Assembly (NCBI RefSeq): GCF_014633365.1
Contig: NC_068347.1
Span: forward strand, 35,630,116-35,694,115
Length of the DNA stretch: 64,000 nucleotides
From: Diospyros lotus
Taxonomy: Eukaryota; Streptophyta; Magnoliopsida; Ericales; Ebenaceae
Reading direction: 5' to 3'
The notes beneath the pieces are model-generated. The model worked only from the letters and a program-made list of their open reading frames with translations. It made no database searches and was not told where the DNA came from. Every line of letters starts with the position of its first letter. The first letter of the stretch is position 1. Both the position numbers and the translations under genes were made by a program. This document shows, in pieces, positions 10,187 to 23,200 of the stretch.

Positions 10187-11668
10187 TGAAACACCCTTCT
10201 CTTTAAAGCATGTTTTAATGTCATAATTTGGAGTTTTTTTTTTGCAAAAAACATTTTTCATAAAGGTCCTTTGCTAAATGATTTACATCTTGCTTTCAAA
10301 ACCTTCATTCATTTGACCTTCCATTTTTATTGTTTATTTTTCTCAAATTCACTAGAGATTATCCTCTTGAGCGATGCTTAGAAAGGTTTACCTCTAATAG
10401 TGTTATCTTCCGACCTAAACTCTTATGTTTGGTTTAGTTTATCAATGTAAAGTCTTTATGTGCCCACTCATTTTCACGGTTCAAACCTAATTTAATTCAT
10501 AACTCGTATTAAGAAATCTAAATTTTTTATTCATTTTGGAATACCAAATTTAAAAGAAAAGAAAAAAAAAAACTTTTTGGGCATCCCAACCAAAAATCTT
10601 TAGAAATCCTTAGAATAAATTTCTAAGTCGCTACAACTCTAAGATATAAACGTAAAAGTCGTTCATTTCCATCAAAATAAAATGATGTGCCTTAAGTGAA
10701 AACTTAGTTCATACAGTAAGTTTGGCATGCTTGATACATTTGATATCGCCAAAATATATACATGCTTCTAGTGCATCATCATGCAACACGAAAAATCTAC
10801 AAAGTAAGAGTTTGTGGGTGGGAGAACCTTACATTAGGATCTCTTTGGAGAAGATCTTGCTCACTCTTCCTAGCTTCCCAACCTCTCCTTAGTCACCTTG
10901 CTTCATCTTTCCTTCACAAGTTTTCTCTCTTCTTTCCTTCTTTCTCTATTCTTCTCTATTTTCTCTCCACTCTTACACTTGCTCAACTCCCTTAAATGGG
11001 AGACCATCCCCTAATCTCCCATTTTATAGGACCCCTAATTTTTTCCATAAAAAAGTCAATTAACTTGAGGGATTTTTGTTTTTTGAAACCTTTTTTTTTT
11101 TTGTTGGTGAAATGTATATATATTATACATAGAGAGAAAAGAGAAAAGAAAGGGAGTCAATGGGGATCAATGAGAGATGGTTTCCAAACCATCCCCTTTG
11201 GTGCAGCAAGCTGCTACCAGCTGCTAGCTGTGAAGGCCATGGGGTCATGGGGTCCCATTCATGGAAATGGACCTCTTGCCACATGGTGGCCTGGCGGGCT
11301 GGCACATGAGCCAGCCATGCGCCCGACTGCTGGGCTTCCTTCTTTTTTTTTTTATTTTTTATTAATATTATATACTTACACACACACATAGATATGCATA
11401 TACATGTATATATTTACATTTTGTATATATTCTTAAAATATATAGAATATATATATTTATGTATATATATATTTGTAGAATATTACTTTTTTATATATGT
11501 GTGTATATATATTCACCTACTCTTTTTAACCCATTCTTTGATCAATTAGATCACTCTCTAATTTCACACGCACTTACCCAAATCTTACCAACAATCCCAA
11601 ATTTTCTCCAAATTAAATTAGAATTTATTTCCTTAAGCCTCCAAATATATTCTAAAAAAGGTGTTACA
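10187..11668 (-). repeat. Solo LTR of about 1.5 kb, gypsy-like, minus orientation
   Basis: The sequence has inverted ends TGAAACACC...GGTGTTACA and near-identical 5-bp flanks GACAT/GACAC (10182-10186, 11669-11673). On the minus strand it starts TGTAACACC, as many plant gypsy LTRs do. It contains TATAAAAT at 11021-11028, followed by a pyrimidine-rich leader. No coding or internal element sequence adjoins it, so it is a solo LTR. The flanks differ by one base and no second copy is in the window. Confidence 0.65.
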
Positions 11669-11673
11669 GACAC

Positions 11674-12203
11674 AATAATATATTATGTCTTGTAATTTAT
11701 ATACAAATCCAAGATGTGGAAGGCATACATTTAAGAGTGTCTAAAATGTCAGTCTCAGAGGTGTGGAAACACCATACATTCATGGCACATATTTTTCAGC
11801 TTTGCACTGCAACATTCTAGGTGCATATAGTAATCCTGAATATACTTTTATACAAACAAGTTAACAATTACCACAGACCCCATGCCTGTCTGTCATCCGG
11901 CTGAATACTTGGATCTTATCTGAATACCGAAGTAGAACTTAAGCAAGGTCATCTGTCAGTAGATTCAGTTCTTGATGCACATTGCATAATGACAATTTCC
12001 CTTTTTTGGTATGTGAGTGGGGCCTTCTCTTTATGAAAATTAAAATTTTGAAACTCTCAACCTCCATTGGCAATGCCCCAAAGTCATATATGCACGTCAG
12101 ATCTGTTCAAGTTGACAATTTGTTCAACATAATTCTTTTTACATGTTACCTTATAATGATACTGGAACTTCACCTTCAATAAGTAAGCATTTTTCTTTGT
12201 CAG
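11674..12203. other. Non-coding stretch before the partial gene
   Basis: This holds AT-rich sequence without a recognisable exon. If the gene ending at 12451 is intact, this is intron, and the transposon cluster to the left would lie in the same intron or upstream of it. Confidence 0.4.
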
Positions 12204-12451
12204 GCTGGATTTTTGGATGGACTCACAAATATAGTTCCAGGTATTGTATTCCCTTTTTCCTTTTGTTGTCAGAATTTGACATCGCTCTGGAGGGATAGGT
12301 ATGAGAAAGCATTTTTTGTACTTTGTACACAGCATTAGGGGGTGTAAACATCAAGGCGCTGCTCGATGATGCTGCTTCAGAAGTGGGAGGGAAGATGTTG
12401 TTGGATTTTAGTGACACAATGGGCGACAGGATTCAAGTCTTCTTGGAGTAA
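12204..12451 (+). CDS. C-terminal end of an unidentified protein (last two exons)
   Basis: Two exons fit together in phase. Exon 12204-12240 follows a pyrimidine-rich TTTGTCAG acceptor and ends before GTATTG. Exon 12333-12451 follows TTGTACACAG and ends with TAA. Joined, they give 51 residues beginning AGFLDGLTNIVP and ending GDRIQVFLE, with a small amphipathic, acidic sequence and no motif I recognise. The phase match (37 + 119 nt), both splice sites and the clean stop support a real gene rather than chance. Upstream exons are not visible and may lie before the window, separated by the transposon nest. The gene converges with the EPSIN gene. Confidence 0.45.
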
Positions 12452-13769
12452 ATAGATCCACCTTGAAAACTCTTTTTAAAGGTGTGGTATTCTGGTGATA
12501 TAACAACGTAGAATCAAATATAGATTCAATTTGTGAAGTTGTTCCAGTATGCAGATATACATCTGACATTATATTTTAAAATCGATGTCTTGAACAGTCG
12601 GGTATCTTGCTTGTTTGTGTCAAAATTATGTACCATATCTCACGTATGTTAATCTGAGAAAATTGTCCCATATTTAACATCCCATTACCCATCAGTATTT
12701 GAATTAACTTCTGTAAAAGAAACAGAAAGACGTATTATATATATATATATATATATAATTCTCAAGAATTAAACATGTAATATTCTATGCTTATTAAATG
12801 ACAAAATTAAGCACAAAGTGCATCATCATTTCTATGTAAATCTCAGTTAAGGTGGTCTGGGTATTGTGAAGTTAATTACATCTTTATTGCTTCAATTAAG
12901 AAGAGAGCACACACATTATTGACTACATCTATTTGAAATTCTCACCATCCCTCTAAATCCGCCTTGGGAGAAGATGGTTTGCCAGTTGCTTCGTCTTTGT
13001 TAACAGGCTTATATGTATATATATTCATTCCCATACACAAGTTGTACTAGGATCTTTCTTGTGCATTCTGTCCTCTTCTCACCGGTTTTCTCATTCTACA
13101 CATTCTATATTTGTCTCTTATCCTAATGAGAGTGGTTATGTGGCAGGGAAGGGAGTATCTTTTCAGGTTTCACTTGATTAATACCAAAATTTCGCCTAAT
13201 AAATGAATCCAGAAAATTGCCAAAAGAAAATCAGAAAATCCAGTCAGTCTAAAACTTCAAACTTGAATATTATTGTTAAGATTTGCTCACTTAATCCTAC
13301 ACCTTTTGCTAATATGCATCAAAGTAAAATTTCATTTACTAAATTACTAGCAAGTAGTAACAGAAGAAGATGGAGTGAGTTATGCTGGGTAATCTGAACT
13401 AACAATGGGGTTTTTCAGGGATGCATGTCTGCGGGATCTTCTAGACCTCCGCTATTGCTGCTGCAAATTAACATACATGCCAGAAAGAAGAATGAGATTA
13501 ACACCAAACTTGCGATTTTGGGATTTAGTTTCTCAGAAGGTTGTTTCATTGTGTTCTTCTAACCTTTTAAAGTTCTCCGTGTAATATTACGTTAGAAATT
13601 TTATACTTCAAACTAGTGTGTTTCATCCCAAATTATTAAAAAAAGAACAGAAAAAACCGTAGGATTCAACCAAAGCCAGACGCCTAAACAAGTGGCAATA
13701 TATCAATAAATAAATCAAATGAAAGGCAGCATATATTATACATTGATGGAGGAAAAATGAATTATCAAA
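12452..13769. other. Convergent intergenic region between the partial gene and EPSIN
   Basis: This contains the presumed 3' UTR of the gene ending at 12451 and an (AT)n run near 12737-12757. I see no supported gene. A short exon-like frame at 13430-13560 is not convincing on either strand. Confidence 0.4.
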
Positions 13770-13775
13770 TTTATT
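13770..13775 (-). terminator. Candidate poly(A) signal of the EPSIN gene
   Basis: AATAAA on the minus strand lies about 430 bp after the EPSIN stop codon. Plant poly(A) signals are loose, so this is only a candidate. Confidence 0.3.
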
Positions 13776-14208
13776 GTTCAGCAAGAGGGTAATGTTATAC
13801 CATAAATTTCGAACGAACTTTGAAAAACAAAAAGAAAAAAGAAGGTATGGTGGGGGACTAAAAGGGGAACTGATGAGAAGTTCCCCCTATTGTATACAAC
13901 TCGCAACGGCCAAGGCCACCAGCCCAGAATCTACAGAAATTCTCATGACTCGATCAGGGAGAAACAGATGGTACAGCAATTTCCAAAGAAACTTAGTAGA
14001 AGTTGGGAGATAATACATTGCAACAAGCAGCTCTGCAGAAAATTACAACTGATTTCGATATTAAAGCTTCTTAGTACCAAAAGCCAGGTGAGAGAGGGAG
14101 AGAGAAAAAGCATGACATACAATCATAAAGGGCCATGAAACCACCACCAGATCTGCCAATCCTATCTTCATGTCATAACCAGAACTACATTCAGAGTGGT
14201 AATTGGTC

Positions 14209-17200
14209 TCATCGATAGCCACTGCCATAAGGTTGTTGCGGCGGATAACCACCTCGGCTTATCATTGGGTTGTATCCACCAGGCACATTCGATCCAGGAG
14301 GGAATCCAGCCGGTTGCATCTGAGCTCCTTGCCCCATACCCATGTTCATCCCCATCCCCATATTCATAGGAATATTCATCCCCATCCCCGCACCCATCGG
14401 TTGATTCACGCCTCCATAGGTTCCCATGCCCATGACGGCACCACCACCCATTCCCATACCCATACCCATACCCAAGGTGGGGTTTGGTGGGGCCCTGATA
14501 ACACTTGCACCAGCACGACCAATCCCAGAACCAGATCCCATAGCTTTACCCATGGTAACAGTTGATGTTACAGCAGCTGTTGTAGGTTTCTCCATCCTCT
14601 TTTCCTTGCGGTTTATAGCATCAAAATCAATTCCAATATCCGCCAGTGGATTTATTTTAGCTGCATATGGAGAAAAAAGTTTAATTTTAGATCTTCTTCC
14701 TGTAACAGATATACATCTTAAAAGATCCTGAAAAATTCAAGTCAGGCAAGTGCAGGAACTCACATCCAGATATGTTGAAATTGACTAGCCCTCGGCTCAA
14801 AGTATCAGCCCAAACTGCAGACTTTGGCTCAAACTTGTCCTTAGCTGGTTGAGGAACTATGGCAAGTGATCCTGCTGAAGATGGAACAGCTGATTGAGTG
14901 GCCATAGCAGTTTGCTGTGCTTGTGGAAGAGCATTATTACTCAGGAGATTGTTGTTATGCTGCCCTGCCAGTCCACCTGCAGGACCAGAATGTGGGAGGA
15001 ACGTTGTAGTGTTGAACTGGGGCGTTGGTCCACTTGTAGTTTGAGAAGCCACATTTGGTGCTGCAGGAGCTGTAGATCCCTGTTGGAGGAAGTTTCCATA
15101 AATATTACCGCTTGGCTGTGCAGGTTGCGAGCTTGGAGCTGGAAAACCTGTCTGTGATGCAGAGGCAAATTGACCAGGAAAACCTGCCACAGATTGAGCA
15201 GTCTGAGCCGGAAAACTGGTCAGAGATGCAGGCAGGGCAGTTTGGGCCATAAATCCAGGCTGCGATGTTGGTTGCACAACTTGAGCTGGGAAACCAGTAG
15301 CCAACTGATGTTGCCCAGTTTGAGCTGGAAAAACAGGCTGTGCTGTAGGATTGCTGGCTTGAGATGGAAAACCTGTCTGTGGTGCAGGTTGGCTGGCTTG
15401 CGCTGGAAAATCTCTCACTGTTGCAGGTTGGCCAGCTGGAGTTGAAAAACCAGTCATAGATGTAGGCTGACTGGCTTGAAGAGGGAAACCTGTCTGCAAG
15501 GTTAAAGGAGGAGGTGGTGCAGCTGGTGGGAGAATACCAGCTAAAATATCAGTGTCCTGATTGGAGGATAGAGGCTCTTGGGGTGAGAATTGCGCATTTG
15601 CATTAGGAAGTTGTGGATCAAGATTGCTGGATGGTGCATAAGCTATGCCAGGAACTGATTGAGGCAGTTCAGAACTTTGGTTGGCACTAGGATGGAAGGA
15701 AGTTGTAGGAGCTATATTCTGAGGTGGGGCTGAAACACCATCTGTAGAAGGGAGAGCTCTAAAAGGGCCATCACCAAATGGATCTTCAAAAGGCTGCAGG
15801 GAGGACAAAGTTAATCAAACATAACCTTTGCGACTAGACATAGCATAAATTAGAGAGGCTATCAAATTTAGTTTTAAATTAATTTACTGTAACACGGCAA
15901 TCATGCACGATGTTATATATCAAAATAATCATTTATTAAAAAGGATACGAACTGTAGATCTCGACTAATAAATTCCCTGGATGCAATAATAATTATAAAT
16001 TTATGTAGGTTTTTACAATATGATAACAAGCCTACCTGATTTGTGACCGTAGATGCTGACTGTGCCACTGAAAAAGATGGAGCAGAGTTGAAATTTGCTG
16101 AGGCAGCATCTCCAGAGGCTGTTGTTGTAGCTGTAACTGGCACAATAGCCAACGGACTGGAGGAAAATGATTCTGACAAAGAGCCAAGTAAGTCCACTTC
16201 AGCAGCACTTGAGGTAGTTTGGGCAGCTGAACAAAGAAGAATAACTGCTGTGATCAAACATTTACAAACTAACGTGGAACTTTGTATAGTAGAAGCCTTA
16301 TATATAGTTTCATTGGCAATTAGTTCAGCGTATCTGAGTGCAGGCCCACGGGCCTTTCTCAGACATATCCCATATCCTCTCATCAACGTCTCTTAAAATG
16401 GTTATTTCACTGACTTAAAAGAGTCAAAACACTTCAATGATCTGCGCCTTCCAATTGCCAGGAATGACTATACAGTGTAACATAAAACTAAAACACTACA
16501 AGTGTTAACATGTTGCCATTTATATGAAATAACCATGAAAAAATAAAACTATGTTAACCATATATTTTAGCAACAAGACAAGAACCTATAGTTGAATCAT
16601 AACTGGTATCAAACAGTATAACGTGGACATAATAATCTGTCCATTTTCTGGCCACTCTTTCTCAATAGAAAACTGAAATCAAACAGTCGCTCAAGGCAGA
16701 CAATCAAAGCTTGGTAGAAAATTTAAGGTCAAGTAAAAGTTATGGTTGCACCCACCAGATTATAATAGTATTTCTAAACTTCAGTTTTGCCCTTATTATC
16801 AGCTACATGAATTAAGCAACAGAACAACATATCAAGACTTAATCCAACTAAATGGAGCAGTTTTGCATGAAAATAGGCAAGAAAATTGCAACAAAATATC
16901 CATGTCATCAAACAGCAAAAAAGACTTTGTACGGGTTGACAACCTTTGGCTTCGAATAATCAAGAGCAAAGTATTCATGTTAATAGCTTAAGTCACCAAA
17001 CACCACAAAAGATTTTTTAAGGGTTAACACCCTTTGGTTTTGAATATTTTGCTCCAAAATTAAAACTAAGTCATCTTGGAAAGAACTGTGAAATAGTAAG
17101 AACCAAAGATTCAGAATATAATGAAAGAAGAATTAACATTACAAAGTTTGTCAAGTGAATGAAATGAAATTTCAGCTGTGGATGTGTACCGTGCACAGAA

Positions 17201-20200
17201 ACATTTTTAAATTGATAATTAAATTTCAACTAAATTGAAAACAGCAGAAAGATAAACGGAACTTTAGTTGGTTTATTTTTAACCACCTAAGCCTACTCAT
17301 ATTTGCAGGTCGATCAGTTTCTTTACATACAATTGTGTTATCCAAGGAATCAGTACAAGCAAACAATCTACTTGCAAAACAATAACAAATCAACCAACAA
17401 GCTAAGAAATGTGCAGTTCATCTATTGAATGACTTGAGAATGCATATTGTGAATGTACTCAAAAAAACCCCAATATTTTCCTTTTAATAAAGTTAAATCT
17501 TTCAACCCTAGTACTAGAACCTCATAAGAGTTACACTACTAAACAGATCAAAATGCTTGCTCCCAACCTGGTGACATATTCAAGCACACATCAGAAACTA
17601 CACTGATGCTCTTTACAGAACATTTGAATGCACATATATGTGCATTAAATAGTGCTGAACTTAAGCATTTCTGCATCATGCTACTAGATAAAAAATAGAA
17701 AAAAAGCATGTACATTCCATCATTTTTCCAACCCAGATTAGATAGAGTGAAATCAACAAATAGGACACCAAAAAGTTAAACCTAGATTTATTCGAAAGGT
17801 ACTAGAGAAAAGCTTGGGTTAGTCCTAAAATAGCTATGCCACTAGCAACTTGCACTGCTAGGCACTTACCTGAACAATAAATAACAGAGCCTATAATGTA
17901 GATGATGCAATGGATGGTGACCATAATGCAGATCCATATTCTAGAAATTTATATCCCAGCAGGTTTTAGCATGTACACTAAACAGTAGATGTACATAGGA
18001 AAAGATTGACACATTTCAATAATAATTGTATATCGAGAGCATACTTGGAGAAGATATTGACACTAAACCAAAACCAGTAAACAGAACGGAAACAGAAACA
18101 CAATCATCAGGAAACAAAAATGTGAACTGTGGTTCAAAAAAAATATGCCAAGTACCATAAAATTAAATGACATACATAAAAAAATGGTTAAATGCTGCAA
18201 AAAACTAAAAATATAAATTATTTAAATAATTTTGTAATCAATTAGTATAAGTTATTGAAATGATTTCGTAGTAAATAAAAGTACAAGTGAAATATAGTAA
18301 TTTAGAGAATTTTGAAAAAATAAATACAGAATGTTCTTAAAAAAATTAAGCTTTGGGAATATGTATTAAAACCACTTCCCCAAAATGTTGTGTCAAGATT
18401 TTTTGAAAATTAGTATGAAATTTATTTGACAGCATATTTTTAGTTTTGAAAACATTTACGAAATTTCCTTTCGTTTATGATTATTTCATCATGGATATAG
18501 GGAAACACTATAGCCATGCTTCAAAGCAATCAGCAGAAAAAACTGTAGAAATTCAGTCAGATGGAATAACTAAGATAACTTTTAAGTAAAAACTCTTACC
18601 TGAAAATGAACCGCGTGGATCAAATTCATCAAAACCATCAACTTGTTTGTTCACTGGAGCAGCAGGAGAAGCAGGAGACACAGCCGCAGGCATTCCAGGT
18701 GTAGTGGTTGCTTGGTTTGGACTAGCACTCGTATAAGGAATAGATGCCTGTGGAACAGATACTGCCACAGTGTCCCTATTCCTTCAATGACAAAATAAAG
18801 TTAAATACTTACAGAGAAAACCATGCATGTAATCCAAAATGCAGCATGTAGATTATTTACCTTCCGCTGTCAACAGGGCTACGAGCCTCGCCTACAGCAT
18901 CTTCGTAACTCGGAGGGACACCAAGACTTTGTTCAGAAAGCTTCCGGTCAAGCTGCCTGGCTGGAAAGCTGATGGGAGAAAGGGAAACATTTGTCAATGC
19001 ATTAGAAGTGCTCACTTCTGTTAAGAATATTGGCTAAAATATTTGATGGCACCAATGTTTTGCCATAGTTACCTTCCATCTTGAATCTGATCATCAGCTC
19101 TGGCAGCACTACCTCTGTTCATAAAAATAAAAAAATAAAAGGTTCAGTTCAAATGTTAAAACAACAACATATCCAGCCTTTATTCCACTATGTGGGGTCG
19201 ACTACATGAATTCTAGACTTCCATGTATTTTTGTCTTTTGTCATATCCTCATTTAGATCCATATATTTCATATCAAATTTTAATGTCTCTCCCAAAGTCT
19301 TCTTGGGTCTACTTCTACCTCTTTTTGTGGCTAATTGTTCCATTTCATCAACTCTCCTCACAGGAGCGTCTCTTAGTCTCCTTCTCACATGACCAAACCA
19401 TCTTAGTCTAGTCTCTCTCATCTTCTCCTCGATTGGCACTACTCCTACCTTATTACGAATAACTTCATTTTTAATTTTATCCTTTCTTGTATGTCCGCAC
19501 ATCCATCTTAACATCCTCATCTCCGCCACACTCGTCTTTTGCTCATGCTGGTATTTGACTGCCCAACATTCTGAGTCATACAACAAGACTGGTCTTATAG
19601 CTGTCCTATAGAATTTTCCTTTCAATTTTAATGGGATTTTACCATCACATAACACCCCCGATGCATTTCTCCATTTTAGCCAACCTGCCTTAATTCTATG
19701 TGCGACATCCTCGTGGATTTCTCCATCTTTTTGAATCACTGATCCCAAATATCGAAAATGGTCTTTTCTTTGTAAGATTTGGTCTTCTAATTTTATTATA
19801 ACATCATCCACTCTTGCATTTTTACTAAATTTGCATTCTATATATTCTGTTTTCTTTCTACTTAATTTAAATCCCTTAGATTCTAAATTGTTTCTCCACA
19901 ACTCAAGCTTAGTGTTCACTCCTTCTTTTGTTTCATCCACCAACACTATGTCGTCTGCAAATAGCATACACCATGGCACATCTGTCTGAATATCTTTAGT
20001 GAGTTCATCCATTACTTGGGCAAATAAGTATGGGCTTAGTGCAGAACCTTGATGCAGTCCTATTGTAGTTGTAAATGGTTCAGTATCCCCTCCGCATGTT
20101 CTGACCCTTGTCTCTACACCATGATACATGTCTTTGAGGGCTTGTATATAGGCTGTTTTGACTCCTTTCTTCTCTAAAACCCTCTATAATACTTCTCTAG

Positions 20201-23200
20201 GGACCCTATCATAGGCCTTTTCTAGATCTATAAACACCATATGTAGGTCCTTCTGATGATCTCGGTACCTTTCCATTAGACGCCTTAGTAAATATATAGC
20301 TTCCATTGTTGACCTACCAGGCATGAAACCAAACTGATTTTCTGACACCTTTGTTTCCTTTCTGAGCCTCTGCTCTATTACTTTCTCCCAGAGTTTCATG
20401 GTATGACTCATTAACTTAATTCCTCTATAATTTTCACAGTTTTGAACATCTCCTTTGTTCTTGTATATAGGAACCAAAGTACTCTTCCTCCACTCATCTG
20501 GCATCTTTTTTTATTTAAGGATAGCGTTAAATAGTTGCGTTAGCCAGGAGATGCCCTCTTCTCCCATGCATTTCCATGCTTCTATTGGTATATTATCTGG
20601 TCCCACTGCCTTATGATTTTTCATCTTTTTTAATGCTTGACTTATTTCATTTGAATTTATGCGTCGATAGAATGTATAACTCACATTCCCTTCGGAGTTA
20701 CTAAAATGTCCCAACCTAACTCGTGTCACCATCATTGAATAATTTTATGAAATACTCCTTCCATCTCTCCTTAATCGCTCCCTCATTTACTAAAACATTT
20801 TGATTGTCATCTTTTATGCATTTCACTTGATTTAAATCCCGTGTTTTTCTTTCTCTTGTTTTAGCTAATTTATATATATCCCTTTCTCCATCTTTTGTAT
20901 CAAGTCGTTTATATAGATTCTCATATGCTTTTGACCTTGCTTCACTAACAGCTCTTTTTGCTGCCTTTTTTGCTTCTTTATAATTTTTTGATTTTCTTCA
21001 TTGTTGCATTGATATACCGCCTTATAGCAAGTTTTCTTATTTTTAATTTTCAATTGTACCTCTTCATTCCACCACCAAGACTCCTTAAGGTTAGGGACTC
21101 TACCATTTGTCTCTCCAAGGACTACCTTTGCCGTGCTTCTCAGAGCATTAGCCATTTCTTTCCATATTTGGTTTGTTTGTCTTTCTCCATTCCATTCTCT
21201 TCTACCCCTTAATTTTTCTTTGAAGAATAGTTGTTTCTCCCCTTTTAAATTCCACCACCTGATTCTTGGATTTTGTTTTATGTGATTTTTTCTCTTCCAA
21301 TTTCTTACTTGGACGTCAAGTACTAGAAGTCTATGTTGAGTAGTCAAACACTCTCCCGGTATCACCTTACAATTCCTACAACATAACCAATCCTCTTGTC
21401 TCATGAGGAAGTAATCTATTTGGGTGCTTGAGGTGATATTTTTATATGTGATTAAGTGTTCGTCCCGTTTTTTGAACCTAGTATTGGTTATAATTAGCCC
21501 ATATGCCATAGCAAAATCTAGGATAGATTTACCCTCATTATTAATTTCCCCGAATCCATACCCTCCATGTACCTCTCTATATCTGTTTCCGTCTCTACCC
21601 ACGTGCCCATTTAAGTCACCTCCTATAATCACTTTCTCTCCTCTTTGTATCATTTGTATGAGTCCCTCTAGGTCCTTCCAGAATTTTGCTTTTATCTCAT
21701 CACCTAACCCCGCTTGTGGTGCATATGTACTAAAGATATTCATAGTCATTCTTCCTAGACTAATCTTCACCATAATAATCATATCCCCTATTCTCTTTAC
21801 ATCCACTACCTCATCTATTAAGTTTTTATCCATAATAATCCCCACTCCATTTTTCGCTCGATCAATTCCTGTGTACCATATTTTATATCCAGCTTCTGAT
21901 AAAGTTTTTGCTTTTTTCCCTACCCATCTCGTCTCTTGTTGACTTTGGATTTGATTTTGTTTTTGGCCTTGACTTTGAATTTGATTTTGTTTTTGATTTT
22001 GGTTTTGGTTTTGATTTTGATTTTGGTTTTGATTTTGATTTTGGTTTTGGTTTTGATTTTGGTTTTGATTTTGATTTTGATTTTGGACTAGCTTCTTTAC
22101 CCACATCCGTCCAAGCAAATGCGGGAACCCTTGCTCATTTATCACTACATCCGGGCGCCGATGCAGCGGCCCTAGCTCACTTGTCAGTTCAAATGTTATC
22201 CTAGATTTTTTTCTTTATTTTTTGGTGGTGGGGTTTTTTGTTGTTGTTGTATGTGAGTGTGTGTTGGGGGGGGATGGACTGTTTTTCTAGATCAAACTCT
22301 CTTGGCATAAATAGCGCTCACTTTTAATAATATTCGCCGAGATTATCTAATAGCATCAATATTTAAAATAATTACCTTGCATCTTGAGAATGATCATCAG
22401 CTCTGGCTCCACCTCCTCTGATACAAGAAAAGGCTTGGGTTAAGATGATTTCTTACTAATCAATAAGGACGACACAAAAAAAAAAGTTGAAATTATCAAC
22501 ATGATTCAAACAATATAAACTTTTCTCGAACAAGCATACAGTAATATAAACAGCCTTTCCGGAACTTTATTTTTTAAGATAAGGGAATCTTTTGGAACCA
22601 TGCTCAACATACTTCCACAAATATATATTTTATTAGCTCTATTGATTTTACAGCCTTATGTCTGGTTTGCTCCCACCTAGTGGGGATTTAGGCTTGTGAT
22701 TGTTGTTCATCTCTAGCATGTTACCCACTCCAGGTCTGGTCTGTTCATTTCTTCTTTTTCTTCTCGTTTATTGCTTTGCTTTTCCCTTTCAGGGAAGGGA
22801 TTCCAAACCCATCCACTGGCTTCTTTGGATGGAAGGAGATACCACTTATCTATATGATCTGCAAGCAACTAGTTCAATAATTCTACCATTTCAATTATGA
22901 TAAATTTATTCTCCCACACAAGTAAACAAACATTTTAGTATGATATAGGATAACAATACCAAATACCTACCTAAAAGTCAACCGGTAAGATCAATAAATT
23001 TGTAAAAAATATATATTTAATTCACATACCTAGATGAATATTGACCATCATCTTCATTAGCATGGTCCCTCTCTCTGTCAGAGCTCCTACTCCTTGAGCC
23101 ATACTGGTACTCATCAATGTTTCGACTTCTCCCACTGTAATCATCCTCCCTATAACCATCCCTCCCGTAGCCCTCATCAGAATCTCTACCATAGCGATCT

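Noticed and set aside
13400..13560. Exon-like segments between a TTTTCAG and later stop
   Set aside because: Neither strand gives a frame that joins in phase to another exon. It probably lies in intergenic or 3' UTR sequence.
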